This document shows, one piece after another, positions 29,867-38,613 of a stretch of DNA of 40,024 nt. Below the pieces are notes generated by a model. That model ran no database searches. It saw only the letters and a list, made by a program, of their open reading frames with translations, and was not told the origin of the DNA. This stretch comes from Betaproteobacteria bacterium (lineage in GTDB: Bacteria; Pseudomonadota; Gammaproteobacteria; Burkholderiales; UBA6910). The position numbers were made by a program, and so were the translations under genes. Position 1 is the first letter of the stretch. Every line of letters begins with the position of its first letter. The DNA is taken from contig JACPEG010000015.1 in NCBI GenBank assembly GCA_016183615.1, forward strand, positions 1 to 40,024, written 5' to 3'.

Positions 29867-29891
29867 AGAACGCTGTTTTCTGGAGCTTGAA

Positions 29892-30734
29892 ATGAAACGG
29901 GTTTGGATCGCAATACTGGCTCTCGGAGCGCTGCTCGCGGCGCCGGCGTTTGGCGCCTTCGACCAGCAGCACCGCGCCTGGGACACGCTGCTGAAGAAAC
30001 ACGTGGTGTGGGTCAACGGCGGCACCGCCTCGCGGGTGAACTACGCCGCGTTCGAAAAGGACCGCATCGAGCTCAAGCGCTACCTCGACAGCCTGTCGGC
30101 GGTCACCCCGCCGGAATTCGACGGCTGGACCAGGAGCCAGCAGCTCGCCTTCCTGCTCAACGCCTACAACGCCTTCACCGTGGAGCTGATCCTCGGCGAG
30201 TATCCGAAGATCAAGTCCATCCGCGACATCGGGGGCGTCTTCGGCAGCCCCTGGAAGAAGCGCTTCTTCATGCTGCTGGGAAAATCCCGCCACCTGGATG
30301 ACATCGAGCACGGCATGATCCGCGCCCGCGGGGTCTATGACGACCCGCGCATCCACATGGCGGCGGTGTGCGCCTCCATCGGCTGTCCGGGGATACGCAC
30401 CGAGGCCTTCACCGCCGCCCGGCTCGACGCCCAGCTGGAGGACAGCGTGGTGCGCTTCCTGTCGGACCGCAGCCGCAACCGGTACAATCCCGGCAACAAT
30501 ACCCTCGAGGTCTCCTCCATTTTCGACTGGTACGAGCGGGACTTTTCCTCCGGCTTCAAGGGATACACGTCGGTGGACGCCTTCCTGGCGAAATACGCCG
30601 ATGCGCTGGCCGATGCGCCCGAGAGCCGGGCAAGAATCCGCAACGCCCAGGCGGTCCTGCGCCACCTGGACTACGACTGGGCCCTGAACGACACCGCAAC
30701 CCTTTCCACGGCCGCTTCGCCGAAGGACCGCTGA
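29892..30734 (+). CDS. DUF547 protein, exported
   Basis: The 280-residue protein has an N-terminal signal sequence (IAILALGALLAAPAFGA) and a DUF547 domain. Characteristic segments are the WVNGG...VNYAAFEKDR start, QLAFLLNAYNAFTVELIL, SIRDIGGVFGSPWKK, LDDIEHGMIR and the cysteine-containing AAVCASIGCPGIRTEAF. The domain is related to transglutaminase/papain-like folds, but its reaction is unknown; it is a frequent neighbour of ArsS-type clusters. GGAG lies seven bases before the ATG. Five bases separate it from arsS, so the two are cotranscribed. Confidence 0.88.
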   Translation: MKRVWIAILALGALLAAPAFGAFDQQHRAWDTLLKKHVVWVNGGTASRVNYAAFEKDRIELKRYLDSLSAVTPPEFDGWTRSQQLAFLLNAYNAFTVELILGEYPKIKSIRDIGGVFGSPWKKRFFMLLGKSRHLDDIEHGMIRARGVYDDPRIHMAAVCASIGCPGIRTEAFTAARLDAQLEDSVVRFLSDRSRNRYNPGNNTLEVSSIFDWYERDFSSGFKGYTSVDAFLAKYADALADAPESRARIRNAQAVLRHLDYDWALNDTATLSTAASPKDR

Positions 30735-30739
30735 CCGAC

Positions 30740-31728
<989 letters not shown>

Positions 31729-31732
<4 letters not shown>

Positions 31733-32727
31733 CCCCGAATTCGCCGGGCCGGATCTGCCCCGCTCCCTATCGCTACTCGCCCGCGCTGCTCGCCGGGCCG
31801 GCGACGCTGGCCACGCGCACGCTGTACGTGATCGGCGGGCTCTACGGCAACCCCCAGGCGCTGGAGGCGGTGCAGCGCCTGCGGGAGCTGGAGGACAACG
31901 AGCCGGTCCTGGTGTTCAACGGCGACTTCAACTGGTTCGACGTGGACGAGCCCGGGTTTGTCGCCGTCAACCAGGCGGTGCTGGAGCACGTGGCGCTGCG
32001 GGGCAACGTGGAAACCGAGCTCGCCTCCGACGATGAATCGGCGGGCTGCGGCTGCGCCTATCCCGAATGGGTGGGCGACGGCGAAGTGGAACGCTCCAAC
32101 GAAATCATGCAGCGCCTGAAGGCAGTGGGGCGGCGCTTCCCGGTGCTGCGGGAGCGGCTGGCGGCGTTGCCCATGGCACTCACCGCCGAGGTGGGGGACA
32201 CACGCATCGGCATCGTGCACGGGGACGCCGAGTCGCTCGCGGGCTGGCGCTTTTCCCAGGAGAGTCTGGCGAGCGCCCGGCACCACGCGCGCATCGCCGC
32301 CTGGTTCGAGGACGCCCGGGTGCGCGCCTTCGCCTGCTCCCATACCTGCCTGCCGGTGCTCAAGGAGTTCGGGCTCGCCGCAGGCAAAGGCATCGTCATC
32401 AACAACGGCGCGGCCGGAATGCCCAATTTCCGCGGCCGCCGCCACGGTGTCATCAGCCGCATCTCCGTCACGCCCTGCCGCGAAGTGCGCCCCCTGTACC
32501 AGGCCCGGCTCGACGGCCTGTGGGTTTCCGCGCTGCCGGTGCGCTACGACCACGTGGCCTGGCGCAAGACATTTCTTGCGAACTGGCCGGCGGGCTCCCC
32601 CGCCCATGAGTCCTACCACCGCAGGATCGTGTCCGGCCCCGATTACCAGCCGCGGCAGGCGCTGCGGTTGATTTCGACCGAGGAGAGCCGAATCGATTCG
32701 GCCCAGCCGGCATGCGGCGCGGGGTAG
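31729..32727 (+). CDS. Metallophosphoesterase-like protein with altered first metal motif
   Basis: The 332-residue protein aligns by eye with calcineurin-type phosphoesterases, with blocks in order: GGLYGNPQALEAV near residue 38, FNGDFNWFD near 63, RGNVE near 85, IVHGD near 163 and CSHTCLP near 203. In active family members the first block reads DxHGN; here D is G and H is Y, so one metal site may be lost. Acidic and cysteine-containing inserts (ESAGCGCAYPEW) are unusual. The GTG start overlaps the arsS stop, so it is the direct cotranslated partner of the radical SAM enzyme. A dephosphorylation step on the sugar intermediate is possible but unproven. The TAG stop is a REP head. Confidence 0.8.
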
Positions 32728-32858
32728 GAGCGAATTCATTCGCGACCCCGGTCGGGGATGCCGGGAGGTCGGGGATGCCGGGAGGTCGGGGATGCCGGGA
32801 GGTCGGGGATGAATCCCCTCCTACAAACCTCCCGCGTAGGAGCGAATTCATTCGCGAC
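32724..32858. repeat. REP cluster between phosphoesterase and glycosyltransferase genes
   Basis: Two GTAGGAGCGAATTCATTCGC copies flank an inverted GATGAATCCCCTCCTAC copy. The first GTAG provides the TAG stop of the phosphoesterase gene. Translation of this stretch into the next gene's frame gives the usual REP-encoded spurious peptide (ANSFA, EFIRD), so the N-terminal extension of the next gene is not real. Confidence 0.9.
32750..32810. repeat. 17-bp tandem repeat within the REP
   Basis: Three exact copies of a 17-base unit (GGTCGGGGATGCCGGGA) run at 32750-32766, 32767-32783 and 32784-32800. A fourth partial copy continues into the REP sequence GATGAATCCCC. The unit looks like an expansion of one REP arm by replication slippage and could vary in number between strains. 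Confidence 0.9.
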
Positions 32859-32888
32859 CCTTACAGACCATCCTTGGCGAGTCCTGCC

Positions 32889-33632
32889 GTGAGCCGGATT
32901 TCCATCATCATCCCGACCCTCGACGAGGCGGAGCGCATCGGCGACACGCTGGCGCGGTTGGCCCCTTTCCGGGCCCGCGGCTGCGAAGTGATCGTCGCCG
33001 ACGGCGGGAGCCGCGACGAGACGCGCTCCATTGCCGCGCCTCTCGCGGACCGGCTGGTCGTCGCTCCGCGGGGGCGCGCGACGCAGATGAACGCCGGGGC
33101 CCGCGCCGCCTCCGGCACGGCGCTGCTGTTTCTCCACGCCGATTCCGCTCTTCCCGCCGATGCCGATCGCCTCATCCTCGACGGTCTCGCGACCGGCGGC
33201 AAGAGCTGGGGGCGCTTCGACGTGCGCCTGACCGGCCGGCATCCCCTGCTTCGCGTGGTGGAGCGGCTCATGAACTGGCGCTCCCGGGCAACGGGCATCT
33301 GCACCGGCGACCAGGGCCTGTTCGTGACACGGGCGAGGTTCGAGGCGGCGGGCGGATTCCCGGAGATCGCGCTGATGGAGGACGTGGCCTTGAGCCGCGC
33401 GCTGAAATGCTTCGGCCGGCCCCTGTGCCTCGCCCAGCCCATCATCACCTCGAGCCGGCGCTGGGAGCGGAACGGCGTGCTGCGCACGGTGCTCCTCATG
33501 TGGCGGCTGCGGCTCGCCTACTTCTTCGGCGCGAATCCCGAGCGGCTGGCCAGGACCTATGAAAATCCTCCCCATCCCCCCTTTGAAAAGGGGGGAGCGA
33601 GGGGGGATTTCGACCAGCTTCGCCCTTGGTGA
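32889..33632 (+). CDS. Second TIGR04283-type glycosyltransferase
   Basis: The 247-residue family 2 glycosyltransferase is a paralogue of the product at 26838. It starts RISIIIPTLDEAERIGDTL and carries VADGGSRDET near residue 38, the HADS metal motif near residue 82, GDQGLFVT and MEDVALSR near 157. A GTG start at 32889 gives the proper family N-terminus. The last 23 residues (from about ENPPHPPFEKGG) are encoded by a dispersed palindromic repeat, so the original C-terminus was probably near ANPERLARTY. The core domain is complete and the protein may still work. It lies 21 bases before the TIGR04282 gene. Confidence 0.87.
   Translation: MSRISIIIPTLDEAERIGDTLARLAPFRARGCEVIVADGGSRDETRSIAAPLADRLVVAPRGRATQMNAGARAASGTALLFLHADSALPADADRLILDGLATGGKSWGRFDVRLTGRHPLLRVVERLMNWRSRATGICTGDQGLFVTRARFEAAGGFPEIALMEDVALSRALKCFGRPLCLAQPIITSSRRWERNGVLRTVLLMWRLRLAYFFGANPERLARTYENPPHPPFEKGGARGDFDQLRPW
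33571..33611. repeat. Dispersed palindrome inserted in a gene end
   Basis: A hairpin built from a C6TT / AAG6 stem (33576-33595) is followed by an AGCGAGGGGGGATTT tail. It matches a common bacterial repeat whose translation gives PPFEKGG. It forms the last codons of the second glycosyltransferase and resembles the terminator hairpin at 7099. Confidence 0.75.
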
Positions 33633-33653
33633 TCGTCTGCAGGTGAAGATCAC

Positions 33654-34301
33654 GTGACCTCCCCCATTCTCGTCTTCGCCAAGGCCCCCGAACCGGGGAA
33701 GGTGAAGACCCGCCTCGTCCCGCTGCTGGGCGCCGACGGCGCCGCGGCGCTGCATCGCGACCTGGTGCGCCATGCCCTCGCTACAGCAAATTCCGCCGGC
33801 CTCGGCCCGGTTGAGCTATGGTGCGCGCCCGACGAGCGCCACCCGTTCTTCGCCGCCTGCGCGCAGGAATTCGGCATCGCGCTGAAACCCCAGGGAGAAG
33901 GGGACCTGGGGGCCCGCATGCTGCGCGCCTTCGAGGCGACGCTGGGCCAGACACCGCGGGCGTTGCTGATCGGCAGCGATTGTCCTTCCCTCACCTCCGA
34001 AGACCTGCGTAACGCCGCCTGCGCCCTGGAAACGGGAAACGACGCGGTGTTCACGCCGGCCGAGGATGGCGGTTACATGCTGGTGGGACTCACTCGTGCC
34101 GCACCGGAGCTTTTCGAGGGCGTCGCCTGGGGCACGCCGATGGTGATGGCGGAAACGCGCAAGCACCTTTCGGAGCTGGGATGGCACTGGCAGGAACTCC
34201 CGACGCGGTGGGACGTGGACCGGCCGGAGGATTATGCGCGGCTGGTGCGCGAAGGGCTGTTGCCCGGTCTCGTTCCGTTCGCCGAGGCAGGAAACGCGTA
34301 G
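33654..34301 (+). CDS. TIGR04282-type glycosyl/nucleotidyltransferase (arsenosugar-type cluster)
   Basis: The 215-residue protein is a GT-A fold enzyme of the DUF2064/TIGR04282 family. Its nucleotide-binding start is LVFAKAPEPGKVKTRL, followed by IGSDCPSLTSEDL near residue 103 (DxD-like Asp), AEDGGYMLVGL near 137 and WDVDRPEDYARL at the end. The glycine-rich start resembles sugar-phosphate nucleotidylyltransferases such as CofC and MobA, so it may activate the sugar that the two TIGR04283 enzymes transfer. The GTG start has AGGTGA eight bases upstream. The TAG stop is a GTAGGGTGC element head. Confidence 0.88.
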   Translation: MTSPILVFAKAPEPGKVKTRLVPLLGADGAAALHRDLVRHALATANSAGLGPVELWCAPDERHPFFAACAQEFGIALKPQGEGDLGARMLRAFEATLGQTPRALLIGSDCPSLTSEDLRNAACALETGNDAVFTPAEDGGYMLVGLTRAAPELFEGVAWGTPMVMAETRKHLSELGWHWQELPTRWDVDRPEDYARLVREGLLPGLVPFAEAGNA

Positions 34302-34440
34302 GGTGCAACCGCGAAGCGGGTTGCACCAAAACCAACCGGCGGAACCTACTCCGTGATTCCGCCCTACGAAAACACAAATTCGGTGACCGGTGCGTGGGAC
34401 GCAGCCGCCACAATATTCCGCAGGAGCGGCTTCAGCCGCG
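34298..34440. repeat. Compound palindromic element upstream of the hydrolase-OsmC gene
   Basis: The gap contains, in order, a GTAGGGTGCAACCGCG...GGTTGCACC hairpin, a CGGCGGAA...TTCCGCC inverted pair, a 19-base segment (34383-34401) repeated exactly at 35723-35741, and a REP-like AGGAGCGGCTTCAGCCGCG palindrome. Related GTAGGGTGC elements follow the same gene, so the gene is bracketed by these repeats. Confidence 0.75.
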
Positions 34441-34458
34441 CAATAACAGAGGAAAAAA

Positions 34459-35694
34459 ATGAACGAACAACGCCAGATGGTCCAGTTCACCGGGTCCCAC
34501 GGAACCCCCCTCGCCGCGCGGCTCGACCTGCCGCGGGAGAAACCCAGAGCCTTCGCCCTCTTCGCCCACTGCTTCACCTGCTCCAAAGACACGCTCGCGT
34601 CGTCGCGCATTTCCGCCGCCCTGATGGAACAGGGCATCGCGGTGCTGCGCTTCGACTTCACGGGACTCGGCGGCAGCGGCGGCGATTTCGCCAACACCAA
34701 TTTTTCTTCCAACGTGGGCGACCTGGTCGCCGCGGCGGATTACCTGCGCGGGAACTTCGAGGCGCCGAAGCTGCTGGTGGGTCACAGCCTGGGCGGCGCC
34801 GCGGTACTCGCCGCCGCGCCGAAAATTCCCGAGGCGGTAGCGGTGGCCACCGTCAACGCGCCCTACGATCCGGGGCACGTGCGCCATCTCATCCAGCACG
34901 CCGCGCCGGAGATCGAGGCGACGGGCGAAGCGGAGGTGGATCTCGCGGGGCGCCGCTTCCGCATCAGGAAGCAGTTCCTCGACGATCTGGCCAGCCTCGA
35001 CAGTGCCCAGACGATCGCCAGCCTGCGCAAGGCGCTGCTGGTGTTCCACACCCCGCGCGATACGGTGGTTTCCATCGACAACGCCGCGAAAATTTTCATG
35101 GCAGCCAAGCACCCCAAGAGCTTCGTGTCCCTGGACGATGCCGACCACCTCATCAGCCGCAAGGAGGATGCGCTCTACATCGGGCAGGTGCTCACGGCGT
35201 GGGCCAGCCGCTACGTGGGCTCCCTCACGGCTGCTGCCGAGGATGCGGCGCCGCCCGAGGGCGTGGTGCGGGTATCCGAATCCGGAATCGGGAAATTCGC
35301 CAACTGGATCCGGGTGGGCCGCCATCGCCTCCGGGCCGACGAGCCCGCCTCCGTGGGCGGCGACGACGCGGGGCCCGCGCCCTACGACCTGCTGCTGGCA
35401 GGGCTCGGCGCCTGCACCTCCATGACGCTACGAATGTACGCGGCCCAGAAGCAGTGGCCCCTGGAGCGGGTCACGGTGGACCTGCGGCACGAGAAAATCC
35501 ATGCCGCCGATTGCGAGACCTGCGAAACCAAGGAAGGAAAAGTGGACCGGATCGAGCGGGTGGTGCAGCTGGAGGGGAACCTGGACCAGGCGCAGCGCCA
35601 GCGGCTGCTGGAAATCGCCAACAAGTGCCCGGTGCACCGGACGCTGCATTCGGAGGTCGCGATTCCGACGCGGCTGGCGGATTCGGGCGCGTAG
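34459..35694 (+). CDS. Bifunctional alpha/beta hydrolase-OsmC fusion protein
   Basis: The 411-residue protein combines two domains. Residues 1 to about 250 are an alpha/beta hydrolase: FAHCFTCSKD, nucleophile GHSLGGAAVL near 112, and a late His in DDADHLISRK near 232. Residues about 270-411 are an OsmC/Ohr-like domain with the two peroxidatic cysteines in GLGACTSMTLRMYA near 319 and NKCPVHRTL near 389. OsmC enzymes reduce organic hydroperoxides with thiol help; the hydrolase partner is of unknown substrate. This fusion is a known architecture in proteobacteria. GAGG precedes the ATG. It is bracketed by direct repeats and ends in a GTAG repeat head. It sits at the end of the ArsS cluster but may be independent of it. 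Confidence 0.92.
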   Translation: MNEQRQMVQFTGSHGTPLAARLDLPREKPRAFALFAHCFTCSKDTLASSRISAALMEQGIAVLRFDFTGLGGSGGDFANTNFSSNVGDLVAAADYLRGNFEAPKLLVGHSLGGAAVLAAAPKIPEAVAVATVNAPYDPGHVRHLIQHAAPEIEATGEAEVDLAGRRFRIRKQFLDDLASLDSAQTIASLRKALLVFHTPRDTVVSIDNAAKIFMAAKHPKSFVSLDDADHLISRKEDALYIGQVLTAWASRYVGSLTAAAEDAAPPEGVVRVSESGIGKFANWIRVGRHRLRADEPASVGGDDAGPAPYDLLLAGLGACTSMTLRMYAAQKQWPLERVTVDLRHEKIHAADCETCETKEGKVDRIERVVQLEGNLDQAQRQRLLEIANKCPVHRTLHSEVAIPTRLADSGA

Positions 35695-35820
35695 GGTGCG
35701 CCCTGCACACCAGTTCAGGCCTGTGACCGGTGCGTGGGACGTACCCTACGGGTCGGTGGAATGGTCCCCGCGGGGGAAAACCCGGGCGCGTAGGGTGCGC
35801 CCTGCGCACCATTCCAGCCT
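35691..35820. repeat. Duplicated GTAGGGTGCGCC element between convergent genes
   Basis: Two copies of GCGTAGGGTGCGCCCTGC lie at about 35690-35707 and 35788-35805. The first includes the stop codon of the hydrolase-OsmC gene. The 19-base segment GTGACCGGTGCGTGGGACG at 35723-35741 is identical to 34383-34401. The copies bracket an inverted GTACCCTACG. The stretch probably ends transcription from both sides. Confidence 0.8.
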
Positions 35821-35821
35821 G

Positions 35822-36025
35822 TCACTTCCCCTGCTTTCGCCGGGCGGTCACCGATTCGCCGCCGACGCCCCAGTTGTCCGTATCCACCTCGTCGATGATG
35901 ACCATGGTGGTGGCCGGGTTCTTCCCCAGCACGTCCACCAGCAATTGCGTGGCGCCGCGGATCAGTTCCGCCTTTTTTTCGGGGGTGACGCCTTCCCGGG
36001 TGATCTTGATGTTGACGTAGGGCAT
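35822..36025 (-). CDS. 4-oxalocrotonate tautomerase-family enzyme
   Basis: The 67-residue protein is a small tautomerase. The catalytic N-terminal proline exposed after Met removal is present (MPYVNIKIT). The EKKAELIRGATQLLVDVLGK helix and ATTMVIIDEV strand are typical, and the length is normal for the family. It hexamerises in known cases and interconverts keto and enol forms of unsaturated acids; no aromatic meta-cleavage genes are nearby, so the substrate is unknown. A good GAAGGAG lies upstream, and it follows the peroxiredoxin gene by ten bases in one operon. Confidence 0.92.
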   Translation of the reverse strand: MPYVNIKITREGVTPEKKAELIRGATQLLVDVLGKNPATTMVIIDEVDTDNWGVGGESVTARRKQGK

Positions 36026-36035
36026 GGGCTCTCCT

Positions 36036-36602
36036 TCAGGTCGGGTTTTTCTTCAGCCAGGCGATCACGTCTGCCGCATTCCGGTCCGGCGGGAACACGG
36101 GATAGAACACCTTTTCGATGCGGCCATCGCGGAGGATCAGCGTCAGCCGCCGGATGAGAGTCATCCCCTCCACGGGGAAAGTGGGCAGGTGCATCTCCCG
36201 GGTAAACGCGAGATTCGCGTCGCTCAGCAGCTCGAAGGGCAGTTGCAGCCGCTCCGCCGCCTCCCGCTGGTAGTCCGTGTCCTGGGTGCTGAGTCCGAAC
36301 ACCCGCGCCCCCAGCGCCTGCAGCTCCGAGTGATGGTCGCGGAAGGCGCAGGACTGGGGCGTGCAGCCCCGGGCGCCGGGGATCAGGTTCCAGCCGGCGG
36401 GCAGCTCCTGGTCGGGCCGGCCGGTGCGGGGGTAGCAATAGACCACGGTAGTCCCGGCAAACGCCGACAGGTCCACCCGGCGCGCATTGGTGGAGAGAAG
36501 CCAGACACCGGCGACCGCCATGCCCGCAAGGTGATCGCAGGCGCCGTCGTCCCCGGGAACCGGCAGGTCGTCGGGAAGCCGGTGAATGTCGTCGGAGCGC
36601 AT
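36036..36602 (-). CDS. Peroxiredoxin (PrxQ/BCP-like, AhpC-TSA family)
   Basis: The 188-residue thiol peroxidase has its peroxidatic cysteine in GARGCTPQSCAFRDHH near residue 82; the resolving cysteine is five residues later, as in BCP/PrxQ enzymes. A longer-than-usual loop (PRTGRPDQELPAGWN) before the active site is a recognisable subfamily feature. The C-terminal VFYPVFPPDRNAADVIAWL fits. It should reduce hydrogen peroxide and organic peroxides with thioredoxin. The ATG at 36602 has AGGAG close by; the longer in-frame extension upstream is intergenic. It heads a two-gene operon with the tautomerase. Confidence 0.9.
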   Translation of the reverse strand: MRSDDIHRLPDDLPVPGDDGACDHLAGMAVAGVWLLSTNARRVDLSAFAGTTVVYCYPRTGRPDQELPAGWNLIPGARGCTPQSCAFRDHHSELQALGARVFGLSTQDTDYQREAAERLQLPFELLSDANLAFTREMHLPTFPVEGMTLIRRLTLILRDGRIEKVFYPVFPPDRNAADVIAWLKKNPT

Positions 36603-36697
36603 GGCTCCTATTCTATTGGGAATCGCAAAATCGCGGGACCATAGCGCAGCGCGTCGGGCGAGGGGACCGCATGTCGCAGTTGCGCCCATGTGCCCGA

Positions 36698-36712
36698 CCC
36701 ATCGCCGATGGG
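36698..36712. terminator. Short hairpin after the P460-like gene
   Basis: A 7-bp perfect stem (CCCATCG / CGATGGG) with a single-base loop lies 24 bases past the P460-like gene stop, followed by further CATCGGCG pairing potential. It is a modest candidate terminator between that gene and the peroxiredoxin promoter. Confidence 0.4.
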
Positions 36713-36735
36713 CATCGGCGGGCATGCGGCCGCAG

Positions 36736-37245
36736 CTACTTCAGCGGATAGGGAATCAGCACGTAGTCCTTCCCCGGGGCGTGGCAACCGACGCAGAGGG
36801 GCACACCGTGAGCCGCCGCCACGGTGCGGTCGGCATTGGCGGGGCTCAGCACTTCATACCAATACCACCCCTTGCCGCCGTCGCTCTGCGCCTGAGTCTT
36901 CACGCTCACCGCCCAGCCGCGGATTTTGTCGTCGGCGCTGTACAGTTCCTTCACCGCCGCGGCGTTGACCGGGTGCGACTTGTTGCCCGCCTTGAGGGAA
37001 AGGTCGAGCACCGGGTTCAGGAAGGCGATGACCTCCACCGGGTGAGGACCCGCGGAGGGATGGGATTTCGACTCGTGCACCCAGGACTTATAGCTTCCCG
37101 CCTTGAGCCAGGCGAAAAGCGCCTTGGACTCCACCGGCGGCAGCGCGCCATCCGCACTCTGGGCCAACGCCGCTCCGGACAGGGCGGAAAACCCGATAAG
37201 GAAAATGGGGATCGAACAGGCGGCGATGGAGCGACGGTTCGGCAT
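36736..37245 (-). CDS. Cytochrome P460-like c-type heme protein, periplasmic
   Basis: The 169-residue protein has a signal peptide (IFLIGFSALSGAALAQS) and one heme-binding CVGCH motif near the C-terminus. YKSWVHESKSHPSAGPH and VIAFLNPVL in the N-terminal half match the cytochrome P460 / cytochrome c'-beta fold. P460 proteins oxidise hydroxylamine or bind nitric oxide; a lysine cross-link to heme cannot be judged by eye. GGAGGAG lies eight bases before the ATG at 37245, which is preferred over an ATG five codons upstream. It follows the DM13 gene on the same strand. Confidence 0.8.
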   Translation of the reverse strand: MPNRRSIAACSIPIFLIGFSALSGAALAQSADGALPPVESKALFAWLKAGSYKSWVHESKSHPSAGPHPVEVIAFLNPVLDLSLKAGNKSHPVNAAAVKELYSADDKIRGWAVSVKTQAQSDGGKGWYWYEVLSPANADRTVAAAHGVPLCVGCHAPGKDYVLIPYPLK

Positions 37246-37321
37246 GGGAGGCTCCTCCATGGTTATTCCGGCCCCGGTTGGTCGGGGAAACCGGCCCCGC
37301 CCTTACGTTACCCGCCGCCGC

Positions 37322-37807
37322 TCAGACCGGCTTCAGCTCGGCCGGCGAGATCAGCACCCCGAAATGCTCGCACCAGATCACCACGCTGCCGAACTTCGAG
37401 AGATCCACGCCTTCCGGCACCGGGTAGTTCTGGCTGCCCTTGAAGGCCTTGAGCCGCCCCAGGTCCACGTACATGGTCTTGGCCACCGGGGTGGAGGGCG
37501 TCACGTTCTTCTCGGGGACCAGGTAGACGTGAAACTTCGGCCCCGGTCCCACCTGGAAGTCGCCCTCCAGGTGCACCAGTCCCTGGTACACGGTGACCTT
37601 GCCTTTCCCGTAATGAATCGGATCGGAGGGATTGGCGTGAATGAAGGTGCCCTTTGCCACCACCAGCCGGGAGCCGGGGTTCTCCACCCGCTCCATGGCC
37701 ACGATGTCCGAGAGGAAGATGAAGGGATAGACGAAGATGCCCGCCGCGAAGCCGCCCGCGGCGCCGAGCACCCCGCCCACCAGGAACACGATTACGGATT
37801 TCGACAT
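37322..37807 (-). CDS. DM13-domain membrane-anchored protein
   Basis: The 161-residue protein has an N-terminal membrane anchor (VIVFLVGGVLGAAGGFAAG), then a DM13 domain: KGTFIHANPSDPIHYGKGKVTVY, FHVYLVPEKNV, LGRLKAFKGSQNYPVP and the conserved cysteine in SVVIWCEHFGVLISPAEL. DM13 is thought to take part in redox or electron-transfer chemistry through that cysteine. GGGAG precedes the ATG. With the P460-like gene 76 bases downstream, a small periplasmic redox unit is plausible. Confidence 0.85.
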   Translation of the reverse strand: MSKSVIVFLVGGVLGAAGGFAAGIFVYPFIFLSDIVAMERVENPGSRLVVAKGTFIHANPSDPIHYGKGKVTVYQGLVHLEGDFQVGPGPKFHVYLVPEKNVTPSTPVAKTMYVDLGRLKAFKGSQNYPVPEGVDLSKFGSVVIWCEHFGVLISPAELKPV

Positions 37808-37901
37808 GGCAGCTCCCGCTGGCCTGTTTTGCGCTTGATTGGAACTGGTCCTGAATCCTTACCTGGGGCGGGGACAAAAAGCCGACCCGCTTCCCCGGTT
37901 C

Positions 37902-38546
37902 TCACCACAGCGGTCTGGTCAGATTCTCCGTAAACGAAGAGAACATGAGATTGAAGCTCACGCTGATTCGCTCCGCCTCGCCTTGGTTCGCGTCCACCGA
38001 GTGCTCCAGGTAGGAGGGAAACATCAAGAGCGTGCCGTTGCTCACCCGGACCACGACCTGGTCGGTATTCTCGGCCGTGAGCGCCGTCACCGGCGGGCGG
38101 ATGACGCCGGTCTGGGCTCTGGGATCGTGGAAGTTGATGGTGTCCGAGCCCGGGTGCGTTCGAATGTAATAGACGCCGCTCAGGTAGTTGTTGGGATGGC
38201 GATGGGCCCGGTGGGAAGCGCCCCTGGCGAGAACCGTCGCCCAGCAGCCGGTGATTTCGATCGCATCGTATCCGATTTGCAGGAAACGCAGCACGCTCTT
38301 CGCCGCCCGCTCGACGCAGGAAACGAGTTCCCGAAAGTCCTCGCGCTTGTGCAGCGTCTGCTCTGACTGCCACCCCTCCCCCGGCGCAAGCGGCGGCGCC
38401 TCGCGCCTCATGCCGTCCAGCACCGCCAGGATCTTCGCTTCGATTGCGTCGCGCAGCTCCGGCCTGAGCTGAAGCTTCCAGACCAGGGTGGGAAACATCG
38501 GAATGACCTCCGATGCTTCAAACCACGGGGCGTCGTCCTTGACCAT
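37902..38546 (-). CDS. TIGR02466-family 2-oxoglutarate/Fe(II) oxygenase-like protein
   Basis: The 214-residue protein matches the TIGR02466 family of putative 2OG-Fe(II) oxygenases. It starts with PMFPTLVWKLQL and has a SHRAHRHPNNYLSGVYYI block, FHDPRAQTG and the C-terminal FPSYLEHSVDAN, which provide the iron-binding histidines and acid. The reaction is unknown; prolyl hydroxylase-like activity is a family guess. The ATG at 38546 is supported by the family start. A GGAGGA lies too far upstream (17 bases), so translation may be weak. It is separated from the DM13 gene by 94 bases. Confidence 0.87.
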   Translation of the reverse strand: MVKDDAPWFEASEVIPMFPTLVWKLQLRPELRDAIEAKILAVLDGMRREAPPLAPGEGWQSEQTLHKREDFRELVSCVERAAKSVLRFLQIGYDAIEITGCWATVLARGASHRAHRHPNNYLSGVYYIRTHPGSDTINFHDPRAQTGVIRPPVTALTAENTDQVVVRVSNGTLLMFPSYLEHSVDANQGEAERISVSFNLMFSSFTENLTRPLW

Positions 38547-38613
38547 GGGTTGATCCGGGCCATTCCTCCGGCCTGAGGAAATTCTACTCCGGTCCCCGGG
38601 CCCTACTGTGCCT

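Noticed and set aside
32712..32888. N-terminal extension of the second glycosyltransferase
   Set aside because: The extra residues are translated REP sequence (ANSFA, EFIRD). The family start begins at the GTG at 32889.
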